Below are positions 5,684 through 7,310 of a stretch of DNA of 7,310 nt, one piece after another. Position numbers and translations under genes: made by a program. A model generated the notes under the pieces. It made no database searches and had not been told where the DNA came from. It was given only the letters and a program-made list of their open reading frames with translations. The stretch covers positions 1 to 7,310 of the forward strand of contig JACCYC010000113.1 in NCBI GenBank assembly GCA_013696665.1, in the 5' to 3' direction. The stretch is from Burkholderiaceae bacterium. Its GTDB lineage: Bacteria > Pseudomonadota > Gammaproteobacteria > Burkholderiales > Burkholderiaceae_F. Every line of letters starts with the position of its first letter. The stretch's first letter is position 1.

Positions 5684-7310
5684 ATGAAAAGCGCTGACAT
5701 TCGCGAGAATTTCCTGAGGTACTTCCAGTCGAACGGTCACACGATCGTGCGGGCCTCGAGTCTTTTGACGTCTTCGGACGACCCGACGCTGCTATTTGTT
5801 AACAGCGGCATGGTGCAGTTCAAGGATGTATTCACCGGCCGTGAGAAGCGCCCCTACACGCGGGCAACCACGGCGCAGAAGTCACTGCGGGCGGGCGGCA
5901 AGCACAACGATCTGGAAAATGTGGGGTACACCGCCCGCCATCACACGTTTTTTGAAATGCTGGGCAACTTCAGCTTTGGCGACTATTTCAAACGTGACGC
6001 GATTCGTTTCGCCTGGCAGCTGCTGACTGAGGTGTACGGGCTGCCTAAGGAAAAGCTGTGGGCCACGGTCTACGTCGACGATGACGAGGCGTACGACCTT
6101 TGGACCAACGAAATCGGTGTCCCAGCCGAGCGCTGCGTGCGCATTGGCGACAAACCTGGCCAGCCGAAATATGTTTCCGACAATTTCTGGCAAATGGCCG
6201 ACACCGGGCCCTGCGGTCCATGCAGCGAGATTTTCTATGACCATGGCAGCGACGTTGAAGGCGGGCCGCCCGGCTCGCCCGATGCCGAAGGCGATCGCTA
6301 CATCGAAGTCTGGAATCTGGTGTTCATGCAATTCGACCGTGATGTTGCCGGCGTTCTGACGCCGCTACCGCGGCCGTGCGTAGACACCGGAATGGGTCTG
6401 GAGCGGCTTGCAGCCGTTTTGCAGCACGTCCATTCGAATTACGACATCGATCTCTTCCAGAATTTGATCAAAGCAGCGGCGCGCGAAACCCAAACGGTCG
6501 CTCTCGACAGCAACTCGCTCAAAGTCATCGCCGACCACATTCGAGCGTGTTCATTCCTGATTGCCGATGGTGTGATTCCGGGCAACGAAGGCCGTGGTTA
6601 TGTGCTGCGTCGGATCATCCGGCGTGCTCTGCGGCATGGGTACCAGCTGGGTCAGACCAAGCCGTTTTTTCATCAACTGGTCAAGGATGTCGTGGCCGAA
6701 ATGGGCGCGGCGTATCCGGAGCTGATGGAGCAGCAGTCGCGCATCGAATCGGTGCTGAAGCAGGAAGAGGAGCGCTTTGGCGAGACGCTCGAAAACGGCA
6801 TGAAAATCCTCGATGCTGCACTGGGTCAGATGAAATCCGGCGATGCGCCGATGCTCGATGGCGAGACCGTGTTTCTGCTGTACGACACGTATGGTTTTCC
6901 GGTCGACCTGACGGGCGACATCTGTCGTGAGCGCGGCGTTGCGATTGATCACGCCGGCTTTGGTGACGCGATGGAACGGCAGCGCGGGCAGGCGCGCGCC
7001 GCGGCGCGATTCAAGACCGGTGGCAGCTACGAGTACGCCGGCGACAAGACGCGCTTCACCGGTTATTCCTCTTTGGTCGAGGATGCAAAAGTGGTCGCGC
7101 TCTACCAGGCCGGCACTTCCGTGCAGCGTCTCGATCAGGGCGTGGAAGGAATCGTGGTCCTGAACACGACACCGTTTTATTCAGAGTCCGGTGGGCAGGT
7201 CGGTGACGAGGGCGTCCTCGAAGCGATCAACGATGGGCACGTCGTTCGTTTTAACGTTGCCGATACGCAGAAAATTCAGGCCGACGTGTTCGGCCATCAC
7301 GGCACTCTTG
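5684..7310 (+). CDS. alaS: Alanyl-tRNA synthetase, N-terminal 542 codons, C-terminus beyond window
   Basis: The frame from ATG 5684 runs open to the right edge. It starts [20 protein letters not shown], a typical AlaS N-terminus. Class II catalytic landmarks follow: [16 protein letters not shown] (35-50), [13 protein letters not shown] (69-81), motif 2 region [16 protein letters not shown] (87-102), then [31 protein letters not shown] and motif 3 GMGLERL (236-242). The tRNA-recognition part continues with [34 protein letters not shown]. The editing domain begins with [13 protein letters not shown] (496-508); its zinc-binding HxxxH and Cys/His ligands and the C-terminal oligomerisation domain are outside the window (the family is about 870 residues). 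The enzyme charges tRNA-Ala with alanine in the cytoplasm and clears mischarged Ser/Gly. All residues checked look intact. No Shine-Dalgarno is visible before the ATG (gttcccgaa), and an in-frame TAG at 5636-5638 with no other ATG, GTG or TTG between leaves this as the only plausible start. Confidence 0.97.
   Translation, partial: MKSADIRENFLRYFQSNGHTIVRASSLLTSSDDPTLLFVNSGMVQFKDVFTGREKRPYTRATTAQKSLRAGGKHNDLENVGYTARHHTFFEMLGNFSFGDYFKRDAIRFAWQLLTEVYGLPKEKLWATVYVDDDEAYDLWTNEIGVPAERCVRIGDKPGQPKYVSDNFWQMADTGPCGPCSEIFYDHGSDVEGGPPGSPDAEGDRYIEVWNLVFMQFDRDVAGVLTPLPRPCVDTGMGLERLAAVLQHVHSNYDIDLFQNLIKAAARETQTVALDSNSLKVIADHIRACSFLIADGVIPGNEGRGYVLRRIIRRALRHGYQLGQTKPFFHQLVKDVVAEMGAAYPELMEQQSRIESVLKQEEERFGETLENGMKILDAALGQMKSGDAPMLDGETVFLLYDTYGFPVDLTGDICRERGVAIDHAGFGDAMERQRGQARAAARFKTGGSYEYAGDKTRFTGYSSLVEDAKVVALYQAGTSVQRLDQGVEGIVVLNTTPFYSESGGQVGDEGVLEAINDGHVVRFNVADTQKIQADVFGHHGTL

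Noticed and set aside
5882..6331. 149-residue minus-strand open frame
   Set aside because: Antisense to the AlaS catalytic core; no independent support.

Overview
The window looks like ordinary chromosomal DNA from a GC-rich proteobacterium, most likely a betaproteobacterium close to Burkholderiales. That placement is an inference from recalled protein families: the alanyl-tRNA synthetase reads like betaproteobacterial AlaS, and the P-type ATPase has the CcoI/FixI layout. I see no mobile element, RNA gene, CRISPR array or other sign of recent transfer.

Layout. Four protein genes fill almost all of the window, in two divergent pairs. On the minus strand, reading leftwards from about 2819, a lipoprotein with a sialidase-like Asp-box propeller (2819 to 1164) is followed after 48 bases by the N-terminal 371 codons of a large aminopeptidase P (1115 down to the left edge, where it is cut off). 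On the plus strand, a CcoI-type heavy-metal P-type ATPase (3038-5593) is followed after 90 bases by the first 542 codons of alaS (5684 to the right edge, where it is cut off). The 218-base gap at 2820-3037 separates the two divergent pairs and should carry promoters for both. The aminopeptidase frame stays open to the edge of the window, so it is easy to miss if only closed ORFs are considered.

How the genes fit together. They do not form an obvious pathway. The minus-strand pair combines an exported, membrane-anchored propeller lipoprotein with a probably cytoplasmic proline-specific peptidase. The plus-strand pair combines a copper-type ATPase (predicted supplier of copper to cbb3 cytochrome oxidase) with a housekeeping tRNA synthetase. 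No cco structural or assembly gene lies within the window.

I do not see a convincing new multi-gene system. The points most worth a second look are the altered transmembrane metal-site residues in the ATPase (C788, T810 and A814 where Cu-ATPases normally have Tyr, Met and Ser), a 13-codon ORF overlapping the ATPase start, and the sialidase-like lipoprotein, which has clear Asp-boxes but no FRIP-type catalytic motif that I can find.
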